Positions 27,789-36,783 of a DNA stretch of 64,000 bases are shown here, piece by piece (positions within the stretch are counted from its first letter, which is position 1; the number at the start of each line of letters is the position of its first letter). Below the pieces are notes generated by a model that saw only the letters and a program-made list of their open reading frames with translations, ran no database searches and was not told where the DNA came from. Both the position numbers and the translations under genes were made by a program. This stretch comes from Gramella sp. AN32. Its GTDB lineage: Bacteria; Bacteroidota; Bacteroidia; Flavobacteriales; Flavobacteriaceae. The stretch covers positions 17,282 to 81,281 of the forward strand of contig NZ_QEYO01000021.1 in assembly GCF_023718305.1 (NCBI RefSeq), read 5' to 3'.

Positions 27789-28938
27789 CGAAAATTGTTT
27801 AATCGTATTCTTCCTGATCGTTTTAGGGAGTTCATACAATTATGGACAGGGAAAGCCCTTTAGCACTAAGGGTTGGTGGGGCCCGGGGGGACCAAAATTT
27901 TCTCCTGTAGTTAGCGTTAACAATAGCATCACCTTCAGATTGAAAGAACCAGAGGCAACTTCAGTTGAACTTCATTTTGGAGAATGGGATGTACAAAAAA
28001 AGGGAATGGTAAAAGATAAAAATGGCAACTGGACTGTTACCTTGGATAGTGTTCCCCCAGGAATTTACCAATATAATTTTCTTTTAAATGGTCACTTCAG
28101 AAAACTCGATCCAGAAAACCCGAATATTAAGGCGGGTACTGAAGTTTATGGTAGTATTGTGGAGGTTCCGGGCGACCCAGCGAGGTTTGATGAACTTCAA
28201 GATGTTCCTCATGGCGATGTGCATATTATAAATTATAGATCCAAAACATTAGACCGCATTCGAAAAATGTATGTCTATGTGCCAAAAATATATTGGGTTT
28301 CACCCGATAAAAAATTTCCAGTACTTTACTTACGCCACGGAGGAGGGGATAATGAAGGTAGTTGGGTAAATGACGGGCATGCGAATATTATTCTTGATAA
28401 TTTGATTAATGAAGGTAAAGCAAGGCCGATGCTCATTGTTATGTCTAACGGTTTAATTGACGGATCTTGGGCCAGTGGAAGTACAGTTGAAGGAATGAAA
28501 TATTTAGAAGAGGAGCTATTTAAAGATATTATTCCATTGATTGAAAAGCGTTACCATGTTAGTGAAAATAAAGAGGATAGGGCAATTGCAGGCCTTTCAA
28601 TGGGCGGTGGTCAAGCAGTAGTAATAGGTTTGAGAAACCTTGATAAGTTTTCGTACGTTGGAGATTTTAGTGCAGGAATTTTAAGTGATCCGGAAATAAA
28701 TATGGAAACATATATCCCGGGATTGTTTAATAAATCTAAACGTTTAAATAAATCTTTAGAATTACTCTGGATAGCATGTGGCAGTAAAGATAGTAGGTTT
28801 GAGGGGCATCAACAATTTGCAGGTCAATTGGAGAATAACGGCATTGATGTCGAATTTCATGAGGGGGCCTACGGCCATGAATGGCAATTCTGGAGAGAGC
28901 AGTTAAGAAATTTTTCTGAAAGTCTATTCAAAAATTGA
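27778..28938 (+). CDS. CE1-like esterase with N-terminal E-set domain
   Basis: 386 residues with a signal peptide (ends SSYNYGQ). Residues about 35-130 form an immunoglobulin-like E-set/CBM48-type domain (ITFRLKEPEATSVELHF, YQYNFLLNG). The catalytic alpha/beta hydrolase domain carries FPVLYLRHGGGDNEGSW, the nucleophile elbow AGLSMGGGQ (Ser 274), a likely acid in GSKDSR (Asp 338) and the base in YGHEW (His 367). Such proteins are feruloyl or acetyl esterases on plant polysaccharides; glucomannans are acetylated, which fits here. Last intact gene of the mannan locus. Confidence 0.82.
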   Translation: MKNNENCLIVFFLIVLGSSYNYGQGKPFSTKGWWGPGGPKFSPVVSVNNSITFRLKEPEATSVELHFGEWDVQKKGMVKDKNGNWTVTLDSVPPGIYQYNFLLNGHFRKLDPENPNIKAGTEVYGSIVEVPGDPARFDELQDVPHGDVHIINYRSKTLDRIRKMYVYVPKIYWVSPDKKFPVLYLRHGGGDNEGSWVNDGHANIILDNLINEGKARPMLIVMSNGLIDGSWASGSTVEGMKYLEEELFKDIIPLIEKRYHVSENKEDRAIAGLSMGGGQAVVIGLRNLDKFSYVGDFSAGILSDPEINMETYIPGLFNKSKRLNKSLELLWIACGSKDSRFEGHQQFAGQLENNGIDVEFHEGAYGHEWQFWREQLRNFSESLFKN

Positions 28939-28951
28939 AGATTAAAATGCG

Positions 28952-29413
28952 ACGAACTAATATTCCACTATTGCCAATTACGCTTGAGATTTAAAAAAAA
29001 ACTCCTATCGTCCTGATGCTTCTGAAAAGTTGCTGCCCATTCTTACCAACCAAAGGATGAACGCATATTTAAAAGAGATAGGTGATTTGTGTCATTTCAA
29101 AAAAACCTGACCTTTCATGTTGCCTTACATACCTTTGCCACAACCATAACCTTGTCTAATTGTATACCAATAGTATCTGTAAGCAAAATTTTAGGACACA
29201 AAATCTTAAAGACAACTCAACATTACGTAAAGATTTTAGATCGGAAAATCAGCCAGGATATATTAGCTCAGAAAACGTATAAAAATTTATGATGTGCCAA
29301 ATAATTGCGAGGATAAGGACAAGCATTATCTAAAGAATAAAATAACATCAAATAATTGATTAAAGGCTTAATGTTGCTCTAAGTGTTTTTCTATCTATAA
29401 AATTGGATATCTA
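28952..29413 (+). pseudogene. Decayed 3' end of a second integrase copy
   Basis: The sequence aligns along its length with 5605-6071, the last third of the intact integrase gene plus its downstream 55 bp. By eye about nine bases in ten match, with small indels. The first part is out of frame after a homopolymer change (atttaaaaaaaaac). In the second part the HxxR box reads VALHTFATT, so the catalytic Arg is lost, and the reading frame is open only from 29089 to 29292. It marks the right edge of the mannan locus and points to a past recombination or insertion between two related integrases. Confidence 0.9.
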
Positions 29414-29550
29414 TAGGTATTTTAACATTCGTGGTTTTATTTATGAAATAATAGATAGCTATTCTTTTTTTAGGGTAACAAATAGTTTTTTCTTTTCAGT
29501 TTCTATTGAATATCCTGTAATTAAAGTTTTCAGAATTCCATCTATTTCTT
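29414..29550. other. Gap after the integrase remnant
   Basis: AT-rich spacer between the integrase remnant and the end of the minus-strand esterase gene. No gene, clear terminator or repeat seen. Confidence 0.4.
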
Positions 29551-30369
29551 TCATCTGAAAATCTTCTCAAATGCATTATAAACGGCTAAATGCAATGCAT
29601 CTCCGTGATCATAACCTGAGAGATATTCGAAATTAATTTCTGTATTCTCCAATTTTTCTGTTTCGAATATGGAATAAAGGTGCTTGGCAGTCTTTTCCAT
29701 TACATTTCCTTCTTCTCCAACACCTATATAAATAGACTTTCCGGATAATGGAGGATAATGTTTTAATTGTAGCAGGGATTCATTATCCCACCATAGACTT
29801 GGACTAACAATGATATAATTATCGAAGGTTTCGGGATATTTGATTAAAATTTCTGAAGCTAGAAGTCCACCAAACGATTGACCGATTATTGTTCTGGTAT
29901 TATTCGACTTATAATTACGATCTATAAACGGCTGTAATTCGTTTTTAATAAACTGGATGAAGTTTTCTGATCCTCCTGCCGTTGGAAATTCTTCTATATC
30001 TTGCTTACTAAGACTGGGAAAGGTAAAATCTTTTTTTCTATCATTATTAGAAATACCTACAACAATTGATTCGGGAACCAGATTTACCCAAGGGAAAGAA
30101 CCAAACTGCACTAAACCAACAATATGGATAAAGTCTTCATTAACTGATCCATCCAGTAAATAAATAACAGGAAATTTTTTTGATGAAGTATCAGAGTACG
30201 TTTCCGGTAACCAGATATTTATAATTCTATATTCATTTAATGTACTTGAAAAAAGTTTAATTTGATCACCCAGAATTATAGATGTTTTTTCAACATCCCT
30301 GGTTTGTCCCATTACCCCAATTGTATAGGTACAAAGAATTAATACTAAAATTCGTTTCAATAATATCAT
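29551..30369 (-). CDS. Secreted alpha/beta-hydrolase esterase (IroE/BesA-like)
   Basis: 272 residues with a signal peptide (ends TIGVMGQ). The esterase-D/IroE-like fold shows YRIINIWLPETY, FPVIYLLDGSVNEDF, the nucleophile elbow TIIGQSFGGLLASE (Ser) and a late GYDHGDALHL (His). Members hydrolyse siderophore or carbohydrate esters, and the substrate here is unknown. It starts 6 bp after the thioesterase gene ends and is probably the last gene of the thiC operon. Confidence 0.82.
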   Translation of the reverse strand: MILLKRILVLILCTYTIGVMGQTRDVEKTSIILGDQIKLFSSTLNEYRIINIWLPETYSDTSSKKFPVIYLLDGSVNEDFIHIVGLVQFGSFPWVNLVPESIVVGISNNDRKKDFTFPSLSKQDIEEFPTAGGSENFIQFIKNELQPFIDRNYKSNNTRTIIGQSFGGLLASEILIKYPETFDNYIIVSPSLWWDNESLLQLKHYPPLSGKSIYIGVGEEGNVMEKTAKHLYSIFETEKLENTEINFEYLSGYDHGDALHLAVYNAFEKIFR

Positions 30370-30375
30370 AAATTT

Positions 30376-30849
30376 TTATCTCCCTTTTGCTCTATCCCCA
30401 TTGAGCGTCATGACAAGACTTACGGCAGAGGCCGCTAGTTTCCCGTCGCTCTTAAATATATCACATTTATAGGTCGTTATGGTTCTACCTTTATTAATGG
30501 GTTCAGCATAAGCTGTTAGCCTGTCGTTCCAAACTGGTCTAAAGAAGTTAATTTTGAAATCTATTGAAGTAAAAGATTCTCCCTCCATTACGATAGTCGA
30601 ATGAGCAGTTCCAATGGCAGCATCTGCCAGCTCGCATAATAGACCGCCATGGATAGTACCCTGTTGATTACCATGCAGTTCAGTATTCGTATTGATCGCT
30701 AACTTTGCCTCACCAGGTTTGATTCCAATGATTTCGATCGAAAGCGTATTTGAGATAGGAGTAGGGTAATTGAAATAGGTTTTCTCTCCTTCCTGCAGAT
30801 TCCCTGAAATCATTTTATCAATATACTCCAGAATAGGTATTTTTTTCAT
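30376..30849 (-). CDS. PaaI-type hotdog-fold thioesterase
   Basis: 157 residues. The central helix segment GTIHGGLLCELADAAIGTAH with the HGG motif is diagnostic of PaaI/YbaW-type acyl-CoA thioesterases, followed by FTSIDFKINFFRPVW and a C-terminal strand VSLVMTLNG. It would hydrolyse an acyl-CoA thioester. It sits 21 bp after thiE in the same direction, an unusual partner for thiamine genes with no known role there. Confidence 0.82.
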   Translation of the reverse strand: MKKIPILEYIDKMISGNLQEGEKTYFNYPTPISNTLSIEIIGIKPGEAKLAINTNTELHGNQQGTIHGGLLCELADAAIGTAHSTIVMEGESFTSIDFKINFFRPVWNDRLTAYAEPINKGRTITTYKCDIFKSDGKLAASAVSLVMTLNGDRAKGR

Positions 30850-30870
30850 GTTAAAATTATTATCGGATTG

Positions 30871-31536
30871 CTATTTATTCAATATTCCTGATTCGCCGGA
30901 TAGACCTAATGATCGCAATTGAATAAAGGTTTTCTTTTTATCAGTACTATCATTTATTAAAGATGAAATTGCAATACCGTATAGACCGGTCCTGATCAAT
31001 GGTTTTACATCTTCTTTTCTAATTCCACCAATAACTAGAAGTGGAATAGGGTTTTCATATTTTTCTCTCAATGAATCAATCAAAAATTTTATTGATGCCA
31101 ATGAATGGAATTGTTTAATTTCAGGTTTAGTAGCGCTTTTACGGTAATTGCCAAGACCGATGTAATCTACCAGTTTGTTTGAGTTATGAAAATTAAGTTC
31201 TTCCGAATTGTAGGCGGTACCCCCAATTATTTTATCAGGACCTAGAATTTCCCTTGCTAATTCGTGGCTTGGGTCTTGGTTACCGAGATGAACACCGTCG
31301 GCATTTGTTTCCAATGCAATATCTATGTAATCATTGATGATGAATGTGCTACCATGGTAATCACAAACATTTTTAATTTTTAAAGCGACATCAATTATCT
31401 TGGATTTACTTTCATTTTTAATCCTTAGCTGAACAAGTTCGGCACCAGCGCTACAGGCTTCTTGTGCCTGATCTAGGTGTGTTTTGTTCGGGTGCTCCTG
31501 AGTGATAAAGTGTATTTTCGGGATTCTTTTTATCAT
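30871..31536 (-). CDS. thiE: Thiamine phosphate synthase
   Basis: 221 residues, the normal family length. ThiE joins HMP-pyrophosphate and thiazole phosphate. Visible blocks: GAELVQLRIKNES (pyrophosphate-binding region), FIINDYIDIALETNADGVHLGNQD, IIGGTAYNSEEL, DYIGLGNYRKSATKP and PLLVIGGIRKEDV with the glycine-rich phosphate loop. Follows thiD by 10 bp in the thiC-thiD-thiE operon. No thiG, thiH or thiS is nearby, so the thiazole must come from genes elsewhere or from salvage. Confidence 0.92.
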   Translation of the reverse strand: MIKRIPKIHFITQEHPNKTHLDQAQEACSAGAELVQLRIKNESKSKIIDVALKIKNVCDYHGSTFIINDYIDIALETNADGVHLGNQDPSHELAREILGPDKIIGGTAYNSEELNFHNSNKLVDYIGLGNYRKSATKPEIKQFHSLASIKFLIDSLREKYENPIPLLVIGGIRKEDVKPLIRTGLYGIAISSLINDSTDKKKTFIQLRSLGLSGESGILNK

Positions 31537-31546
31537 TTTCTGAAAA

Positions 31547-32272
31547 TTAATTGCTGAGTAAAGAGTTCGACCTTATTCTGTAATTGTTTAAATTTTCCCT
31601 GGATTTGTAAATCGCAGTTTTAAGATCAAATCCTAAGGACAAACAAGCCGTAATTCCGGAGGAAAGAATGCAACCTGAACCATGTTTTTCATGTCCGATA
31701 ATTTTTTTTGCAGCAAGGCGATAAAAATTTTGATCATCCCACAGGTAATCAACTATTTCCTCCTCAGAGACTTCTGAAGATTTTTGTAGAATATTTACGT
31801 TGTGAACAATTTCTTTAAAAGGAACACACTTTACTAAATTTTCAAATTCTTCATTATTGGGCGTTATAAGATATATTCCGTCTATTGCTTTCAGAATATC
31901 GTCTCTTTTAAACTCTTGCCAAAACGTAAATCCACTTGAGCTTTTCAATACTGGGTCCCAAGTTATAATTGCCTCGGGTTTCAAATTGAGAATGTGATGT
32001 ATTATTTCTGCTAGTACCCTTGGGTTTTCAATTATCCCTATTTTTACACAGAAAATTGAATGACTCTTGAAAATGATATCAATTTGATTTTTAATATCCT
32101 TTTTTTCAAGCCATTTAACTTCTTTTATCTCTTTTTCATTTTGAATAGTTATGGCCGTGATAACTCCAAATCCGTATACGCGAAAGTTCTGGAAGGTTTT
32201 TATATCCGATAGAATTCCTGCGCCTGCAGACGGATCAAAACCAGCTATGCTAAGTACCTTCGGAGAAATCAT
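31547..32272 (-). CDS. thiD: Hydroxymethylpyrimidine (phosphate) kinase
   Basis: 241 residues. The start VLSIAGFDPSAGAGILSDIKTF is the HMP-binding signature, IITWDPVLKSSSGFTF and LITPNNEEFENL follow, and GHEKHGSGCILSSGI gives the GSGC anion hole with the catalytic Cys. ThiD phosphorylates HMP twice to HMP-pyrophosphate, the partner substrate for ThiE. Its ATG overlaps the thiC stop by 4 bp (ATGA), implying translational coupling. Confidence 0.93.
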   Translation of the reverse strand: MISPKVLSIAGFDPSAGAGILSDIKTFQNFRVYGFGVITAITIQNEKEIKEVKWLEKKDIKNQIDIIFKSHSIFCVKIGIIENPRVLAEIIHHILNLKPEAIITWDPVLKSSSGFTFWQEFKRDDILKAIDGIYLITPNNEEFENLVKCVPFKEIVHNVNILQKSSEVSEEEIVDYLWDDQNFYRLAAKKIIGHEKHGSGCILSSGITACLSLGFDLKTAIYKSRENLNNYRIRSNSLLSN

Positions 32273-34086
32273 AGGTATAGCGACGAACCTTTTTCCGTGA
32301 ATTCGTTAGCCTTGTCTTTAAGTCCCTTCTCCACTTCAGTAGGATCAGTGGTACTTAAATTTCTAATTTCCTGGGAAATCTGCATAGAGCAAAACTTAGG
32401 TCCGCACATACTGCAAAAATGAGCAACTTTAGCACCTTCCGCTGGAAGGGTCTCATCATGGAATTCCCGTGCTTTAAACGGATCAAGTGCCAGATTAAAT
32501 TGATCCATCCATCTGAATTCGAATCTGGCCTTACTAAGTGCATTATCTCTATATTGTGCTGATGGCAGTCCTTTGGCAAGATCGGCAGCGTGTGCAGCGA
32601 TTTTGTAGGCGATTAATCCCTCTTTGACATCCTCCTTATTAGGCAGTCCAAGATGCTCCTTTGGCGTAACATAACATAGCATGGCGGTTCCGAACCATCC
32701 TATCATGGCTGCACCAATGGCACTTGTTATATGGTCATACCCCGGAGCAATGTCAGTTGTCAAGGGTCCTAAAGTATAAAAAGGTGCTTCGTGAGTCAGT
32801 TTCAGTTGTTTGTCCATATTCTCTTTGATCAACTGCATCGGTACGTGACCGGGTCCTTCAATAATAACCTGCACATTATGTTCCCATGCGACTTTCGTGA
32901 GATTACCTAGGGTTTCTAATTCGGAGAATTGCGCTTTATCATTTGCATCGGCAATGCTACCGGGACGCAAGCCATCACCTAGGGAGATGGTGACGTCATA
33001 TTTATTCAGGATCTCACAAAGTTCTTCGAAATTCTCGTATATGAAATTTTCCTTGTGGTGAGCTAAGCACCATTTCGCCATAATACTACCTCCCCTGGAG
33101 ACGATTCCGGTTAAACGGTTCGCAGTTAATGGTATATAACGTAACAAAAGTCCAGCATGTAGGGTAAAATAATCAACACCCTGTTCTGCCTGTTCAATAA
33201 GGGTATCTTTAAACAGTTCCCAACTTAAGTTTTCCGGGACTCCTTTTACTTTTTCCAGTGCCTGATATATTGGTACTGTGCCTAGAGGCACCGGGCAGTT
33301 TCTAATTATCCATTCCCTGGTTTCATGAATATAATCACCAGTGGATAAATCCATTATTGTATCAGCTCCCCAACGGCATGCCCATACTGCTTTCTCAACT
33401 TCTTCCTCTATAGACGAACTTACAGGTGAACTGCCAATATTTGCGTTTACCTTCGTTTTGAAATTTCGGCCGATAATCATAGGTTCTAATTCGGGATGAT
33501 TTATGTTAGCCGGAATTACAGCTCTCCCTCTTTCGATCTCCGATCTCACGAATTCAGCGGTAATAATTTCCGGAATTACCGCTCCCCATGATTCTCCATC
33601 ATGCCTGTTGGCTTCATGTAATAACTGGTTTTCTCTTAAAGCGACGAATTCCATTTCCGGAGTAATTATTCCTTTTTTCGCATAATACATCTGAGTATGC
33701 TGTTTGCCTCCGGATATTAGCGGTTTAGATTTATGAGGAAACCGGGATTTTTGGTAAGTTGGATCATTTTGACGGTTCTTGCCAAAATCTGAAGAAAGAT
33801 TACTCAATGCTTTCAGTGTATCATCTCTTTCAATCCAAGTTCTGCAGGCAGGCAGACCTTTTGAGAGATCTATTGAAATACCAGGATCGGTATAGGGACC
33901 GCTGGTATCGTAAACCAGAATATCGGGATTTTTGCGGGTATTGGTTTTGCTAATTTTTGTGTCCTGTTGAATAATTTTTCTAAAAGGAATTCTTAGGTCA
34001 TTTTTATTTAAATAATATTTTTCTGAACTAGGAAATGGTGACGTGGAAATTTTCTCATTTTTTACTGTCATAATATCTCGGGTCAT
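32269..34086 (-). CDS. thiC: Phosphomethylpyrimidine synthase
   Basis: 605 residues, the usual length; the ATG at 34071 (MTVKNEK) is an alternative start. ThiC is a radical SAM enzyme that rearranges aminoimidazole ribotide to HMP-phosphate. Family blocks include MYYAKKGIITPEMEF, IPANINHPELEPMIIG, GADTIMDLSTGDYIHETREW, TLHAGLLLRYIPL, SRGGSIMAKWCLAHHKENF, and the unusual C-terminal cluster motif CSMCGPKFCSM holding the [4Fe-4S] cysteines. First gene of the operon. The roughly 150 bp upstream shows no TPP riboswitch core (no CTGAGA...ACCTGA on the minus strand). Confidence 0.96.
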   Translation of the reverse strand: MTRDIMTVKNEKISTSPFPSSEKYYLNKNDLRIPFRKIIQQDTKISKTNTRKNPDILVYDTSGPYTDPGISIDLSKGLPACRTWIERDDTLKALSNLSSDFGKNRQNDPTYQKSRFPHKSKPLISGGKQHTQMYYAKKGIITPEMEFVALRENQLLHEANRHDGESWGAVIPEIITAEFVRSEIERGRAVIPANINHPELEPMIIGRNFKTKVNANIGSSPVSSSIEEEVEKAVWACRWGADTIMDLSTGDYIHETREWIIRNCPVPLGTVPIYQALEKVKGVPENLSWELFKDTLIEQAEQGVDYFTLHAGLLLRYIPLTANRLTGIVSRGGSIMAKWCLAHHKENFIYENFEELCEILNKYDVTISLGDGLRPGSIADANDKAQFSELETLGNLTKVAWEHNVQVIIEGPGHVPMQLIKENMDKQLKLTHEAPFYTLGPLTTDIAPGYDHITSAIGAAMIGWFGTAMLCYVTPKEHLGLPNKEDVKEGLIAYKIAAHAADLAKGLPSAQYRDNALSKARFEFRWMDQFNLALDPFKAREFHDETLPAEGAKVAHFCSMCGPKFCSMQISQEIRNLSTTDPTEVEKGLKDKANEFTEKGSSLYL

Positions 34087-34242
34087 TTTAACTTCAAATG
34101 TTGATATAATGCATCGATTAGGATAGTAAAAGATGGCCTTAACTCAATGATGTCCATATTTTACTATGAGTTAGCAGTTAACTAGCGTTATTTTGCTCCA
34201 ACATTACGGATTTCGTATATAGATATATTTAGATTTTAAGGT

Positions 34243-35028
34243 ATGTACCAGCTATTCGAACCATCCCAAAGCTTAAGACATGTAGTAAAATACTATTGGC
34301 TTCTGGATTTAAACGGGGCGAAAGGCAGTATGAAAGATCATTTGTTCGCTTATCCCTATGTAAATTGGGTCTTTACAATCGGTAACCCCTATGTGATAAA
34401 GAATAAGTTATTGGGTTCTACAATAGTAAAGGATACCCGCATCATTGGACCCCGTACCACGATTAGTGAATATGTTCACCCGGCAGGGAGTTTAACATTC
34501 GGAATTACCTTCCATACTGGCTCCACAGTATCACTTTTCAATAAGAGCACTAATTTAATTACGGACAAAATAATTACTTATGATCAGCTTTTGCCAGGAA
34601 TGCATTGGTTGAATTCTCTCTTCATGAAAACCAGTATTGAAAATTTCCTGGCAGAATTAAATTTACAGTTGGATGCTTTAATCAATACGAATGAAATAAA
34701 AGGATACATTCTATATAAGCAATTTAGTGCGTTACTAGAGGATGGAACACATTACAATACATCTACTAAAAATCTCGCCTCCAAAATTAATATAAGTCAG
34801 AGACAGCTACAGAGGATTACACTTAAATACGTGGGGTTATCACCAAAACAGGTGCAAAGTATGATCCGCTGCAAATTAGCTCTTTGCAGTATCCAACAGT
34901 CCGGTCAAAGTTCTGATCTTTACCAGTATGGTTATTATGATCAAAACCATTTCATTAAGGATGTCAAAAAATGGACCGGAAAGACACCGGGCCAGGTTCT
35001 TAAAGTTGTTTCAAATATCAGTTTATAA
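34243..35028 (+). CDS. AraC family transcriptional regulator
   Basis: 261 residues. The N-terminal domain (about 1-150) begins YQLFEPSQSLRHVVKYYWLLD, the DUF6597-type sensor found in many Bacteroidota AraC proteins. The C-terminal half has NLASKINISQRQLQRITLKYVGLSPKQVQSM and the second helix-turn-helix DLYQYGYYDQNHFIKDVKKWTGKTPGQVLK. It is divergent from thiC across 156 bp and convergent with the following small gene. Target unknown. Confidence 0.85.
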   Translation: MYQLFEPSQSLRHVVKYYWLLDLNGAKGSMKDHLFAYPYVNWVFTIGNPYVIKNKLLGSTIVKDTRIIGPRTTISEYVHPAGSLTFGITFHTGSTVSLFNKSTNLITDKIITYDQLLPGMHWLNSLFMKTSIENFLAELNLQLDALINTNEIKGYILYKQFSALLEDGTHYNTSTKNLASKINISQRQLQRITLKYVGLSPKQVQSMIRCKLALCSIQQSGQSSDLYQYGYYDQNHFIKDVKKWTGKTPGQVLKVVSNISL

Positions 35029-35030
35029 TA

Positions 35031-35076
35031 AAAAGACAGGAATCAAGGTTAGGAGTTTATCTAATCTGTCCTTTTT
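35031..35076. terminator. Bidirectional terminator between convergent genes
   Basis: AAAAAGACAG (from 35030) pairs with CTGTCCTTTTT (35066-35076, one bulged C) around an inner TTAG/CTAA stem. A-runs on the left and T-runs on the right suit termination in both directions between the AraC gene and the minus-strand 114-aa gene. Confidence 0.55.
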
Positions 35077-35080
35077 CTCT

Positions 35081-35416
35081 TTAAACTTCTTCAAGTACAG
35101 ATTGGCCTTGTGTTTTATCTCCGGAAGTCCAAGTCCACTTTTCATAAAGTCTTATTTTCCCGTTAGATAAAATTTCAGGCTTAGAGTTGCAAACTCCTGT
35201 TTTCAATTTTCCATCTTGCCCAACCTGTTGATAAGACATATTGATTTCTCCATTTCTACTTACCACCCCAATAATTTGTCCGAATTTCACATTTTCGCTC
35301 ATATATTCCGAAATTAGCAGATCGTCTTTTTGCTTATAAAGGAATATTGTATTTGAAGACAAGTCTGAATTCCCGCTGGAGCTTATTAATTTGAAGATTT
35401 TATTATTATAATCCAT
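35081..35416 (-). CDS. Small beta-rich protein (so-called N-acetylglutamate synthase-like)
   Basis: About 111 residues from the ATG at 35416 (MDYNNKIFKLISSSGNSD); an ATG at 35425 adds three. The repeated short strands (TIFLYKQKDDLLISEYMSE, KFGQIIGVVSRNGEINMSYQQV, KIRLYEKWTWTSGDKTQGQSVLEEV) match a Bacteroidota family often mislabelled N-acetylglutamate synthase; it lacks any GNAT features. The fold looks like a small lipocalin-like barrel. Function unknown. Confidence 0.65.
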   Translation of the reverse strand: MDYNNKIFKLISSSGNSDLSSNTIFLYKQKDDLLISEYMSENVKFGQIIGVVSRNGEINMSYQQVGQDGKLKTGVCNSKPEILSNGKIRLYEKWTWTSGDKTQGQSVLEEV

Positions 35417-35459
35417 AAGTATCATAAGTTTTTAGATATTATGATAATAAGTTTCATTT

Positions 35460-36227
35460 TTAAATATTAAAGTTTATCCAATCCCCATCCTCCGGGATAA
35501 TACAACGGGAGAGTAAGCCGTTTTGATCCAGAATAGTTCTATTGTAATTTCTGTCTTCAGTACAGGGACTAACAGCTTCCAGGTGGGTTATGACGACCTT
35601 TTTTTCCGGAAAGTCTTTACAAAGCCTAATAACCTGTTCTGCGGTCATTGTAACTTCATCTCCTATTTGAAATTTGGCAGAACCTGCTGCAACTATCAGA
35701 ATGTCGGGATCATGAGCGATGACAGTTTGCTTTATTTCATCGCTATAAATAGAATCTCCAATAAAATAAATACTATCCTCATTGGCAGAAACGATAAAGC
35801 CGTTGACTTCTCCCATTTTCTCCCCAATTTCTCCCGTACCATGCAAACCTGGAGTAATTTTTACATTGAATCCGCTTATATTTAATTCGTCGTTAATTGC
35901 CTTTATGTTGGTAAAACCATATTTTCTTATTTCACCTTCAATTCTCTCATCGCAAATGATAGGTATTTGTTTTTCGAGCAATTCTACCGCGGTCTCATCC
36001 CAATGATCCGGGTGTAAATGAGATACAAGAATAAAATCAACTTCAGCGAGTATGTTTTTCAGTTCCTTGTCTGTAAACGGCAGGTCTACTAGTGGATTGT
36101 CTCTTTTATCTTTTGACCAGGGAAAAGGGCCAAATGATCCCTTTTCACCTAACATGGGATCAATAAGTAATTTTTTACCTGCTATGCTTAAATGAACGGT
36201 TGCGTTACGCCAAAGTTGAATTTTCAT
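35460..36227 (-). CDS. Metallo-beta-lactamase fold hydrolase (UlaG-like)
   Basis: 255 residues. The metal-binding motif FILVSHLHPDHWDE (HxHxDH) lies near residue 75, with further ligands in TPGLHGTG, YFIGDSIYSDE and KVVITHLEAVSP. The family contains metal-dependent phosphodiesterases and lactonases such as UlaG. No signal peptide; cytoplasmic. It is divergent from the HxlR regulator gene across 95 bp, which may control it. Confidence 0.85.
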   Translation of the reverse strand: MKIQLWRNATVHLSIAGKKLLIDPMLGEKGSFGPFPWSKDKRDNPLVDLPFTDKELKNILAEVDFILVSHLHPDHWDETAVELLEKQIPIICDERIEGEIRKYGFTNIKAINDELNISGFNVKITPGLHGTGEIGEKMGEVNGFIVSANEDSIYFIGDSIYSDEIKQTVIAHDPDILIVAAGSAKFQIGDEVTMTAEQVIRLCKDFPEKKVVITHLEAVSPCTEDRNYNRTILDQNGLLSRCIIPEDGDWINFNI

Positions 36228-36322
36228 AATTTTTAAATTAATTTTAAAATGATTTAATGCCCTAAATTAGATGGTATTGAAACCTTATAAAAGAAGTTTA
36301 CCTGCTGGTAACCCGAAAAAAT

Positions 36323-36637
36323 ATGACTTACAAGGATTTTGAAAATTGCGGCCTTAAAAAAAGTTTAGATTTGCTTTCAGGAAAATGGAAGCCACTTATA
36401 TTACACCATTTGTTCCTGGAGGATAAAATCAGGTTTATAGAACTATGGCGCATGATGCCAAGAGTCTCGAAAAAGGTTTTGCTCGAGCAGTTAAAAAATA
36501 TGGAGGAAGATCAATTGATCAGGCGTATTGAAATCAAGTCTTTTCCCACGCAGGTATACTACAGTCTTCATGAGAATACCCGGGCTCTGGGCCCTGCATT
36601 GCAGATTATGGAAAGATGGGGTAGCAATAGGTGCTAA
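36323..36637 (+). CDS. HxlR family winged-helix regulator
   Basis: 104 residues, the normal length. NCGLKKSLDLLSGKWKPLILHHLFLEDKIRFIELWRMMPRVSKKVLLEQLKNMEEDQLIRRI is the HxlR winged helix, with the family cysteine near the N-terminus (ENCGL), which in some members senses electrophiles or oxidants. It precedes a quinone-oxidoreductase-like gene and is divergent from the MBL-fold gene, either of which may be its target. Confidence 0.88.
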   Translation: MTYKDFENCGLKKSLDLLSGKWKPLILHHLFLEDKIRFIELWRMMPRVSKKVLLEQLKNMEEDQLIRRIEIKSFPTQVYYSLHENTRALGPALQIMERWGSNRC

Positions 36638-36783
36638 TTCGATTTGATAAATTGAAAAAAGGTGGGCAATACGTTCTTAGAGGAGTTGGATTTTTTCTAT
36701 GATATTATTTAATTCTACTAAACTCTTTCTGTAAAATCACGGAATTTTCGAAATAAGGTAATTTTTCATAAGGCAATTTAAAA

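Noticed and set aside
29089..29292. 67-codon integrase as a separate gene
   Set aside because: It is the open part of the decayed integrase copy; the catalytic HxxR Arg is lost and the rest of the gene is missing.
34087..34242. TPP riboswitch upstream of thiC
   Set aside because: The conserved CTGAGA and ACCTGA elements are not present on the minus strand in this gap.
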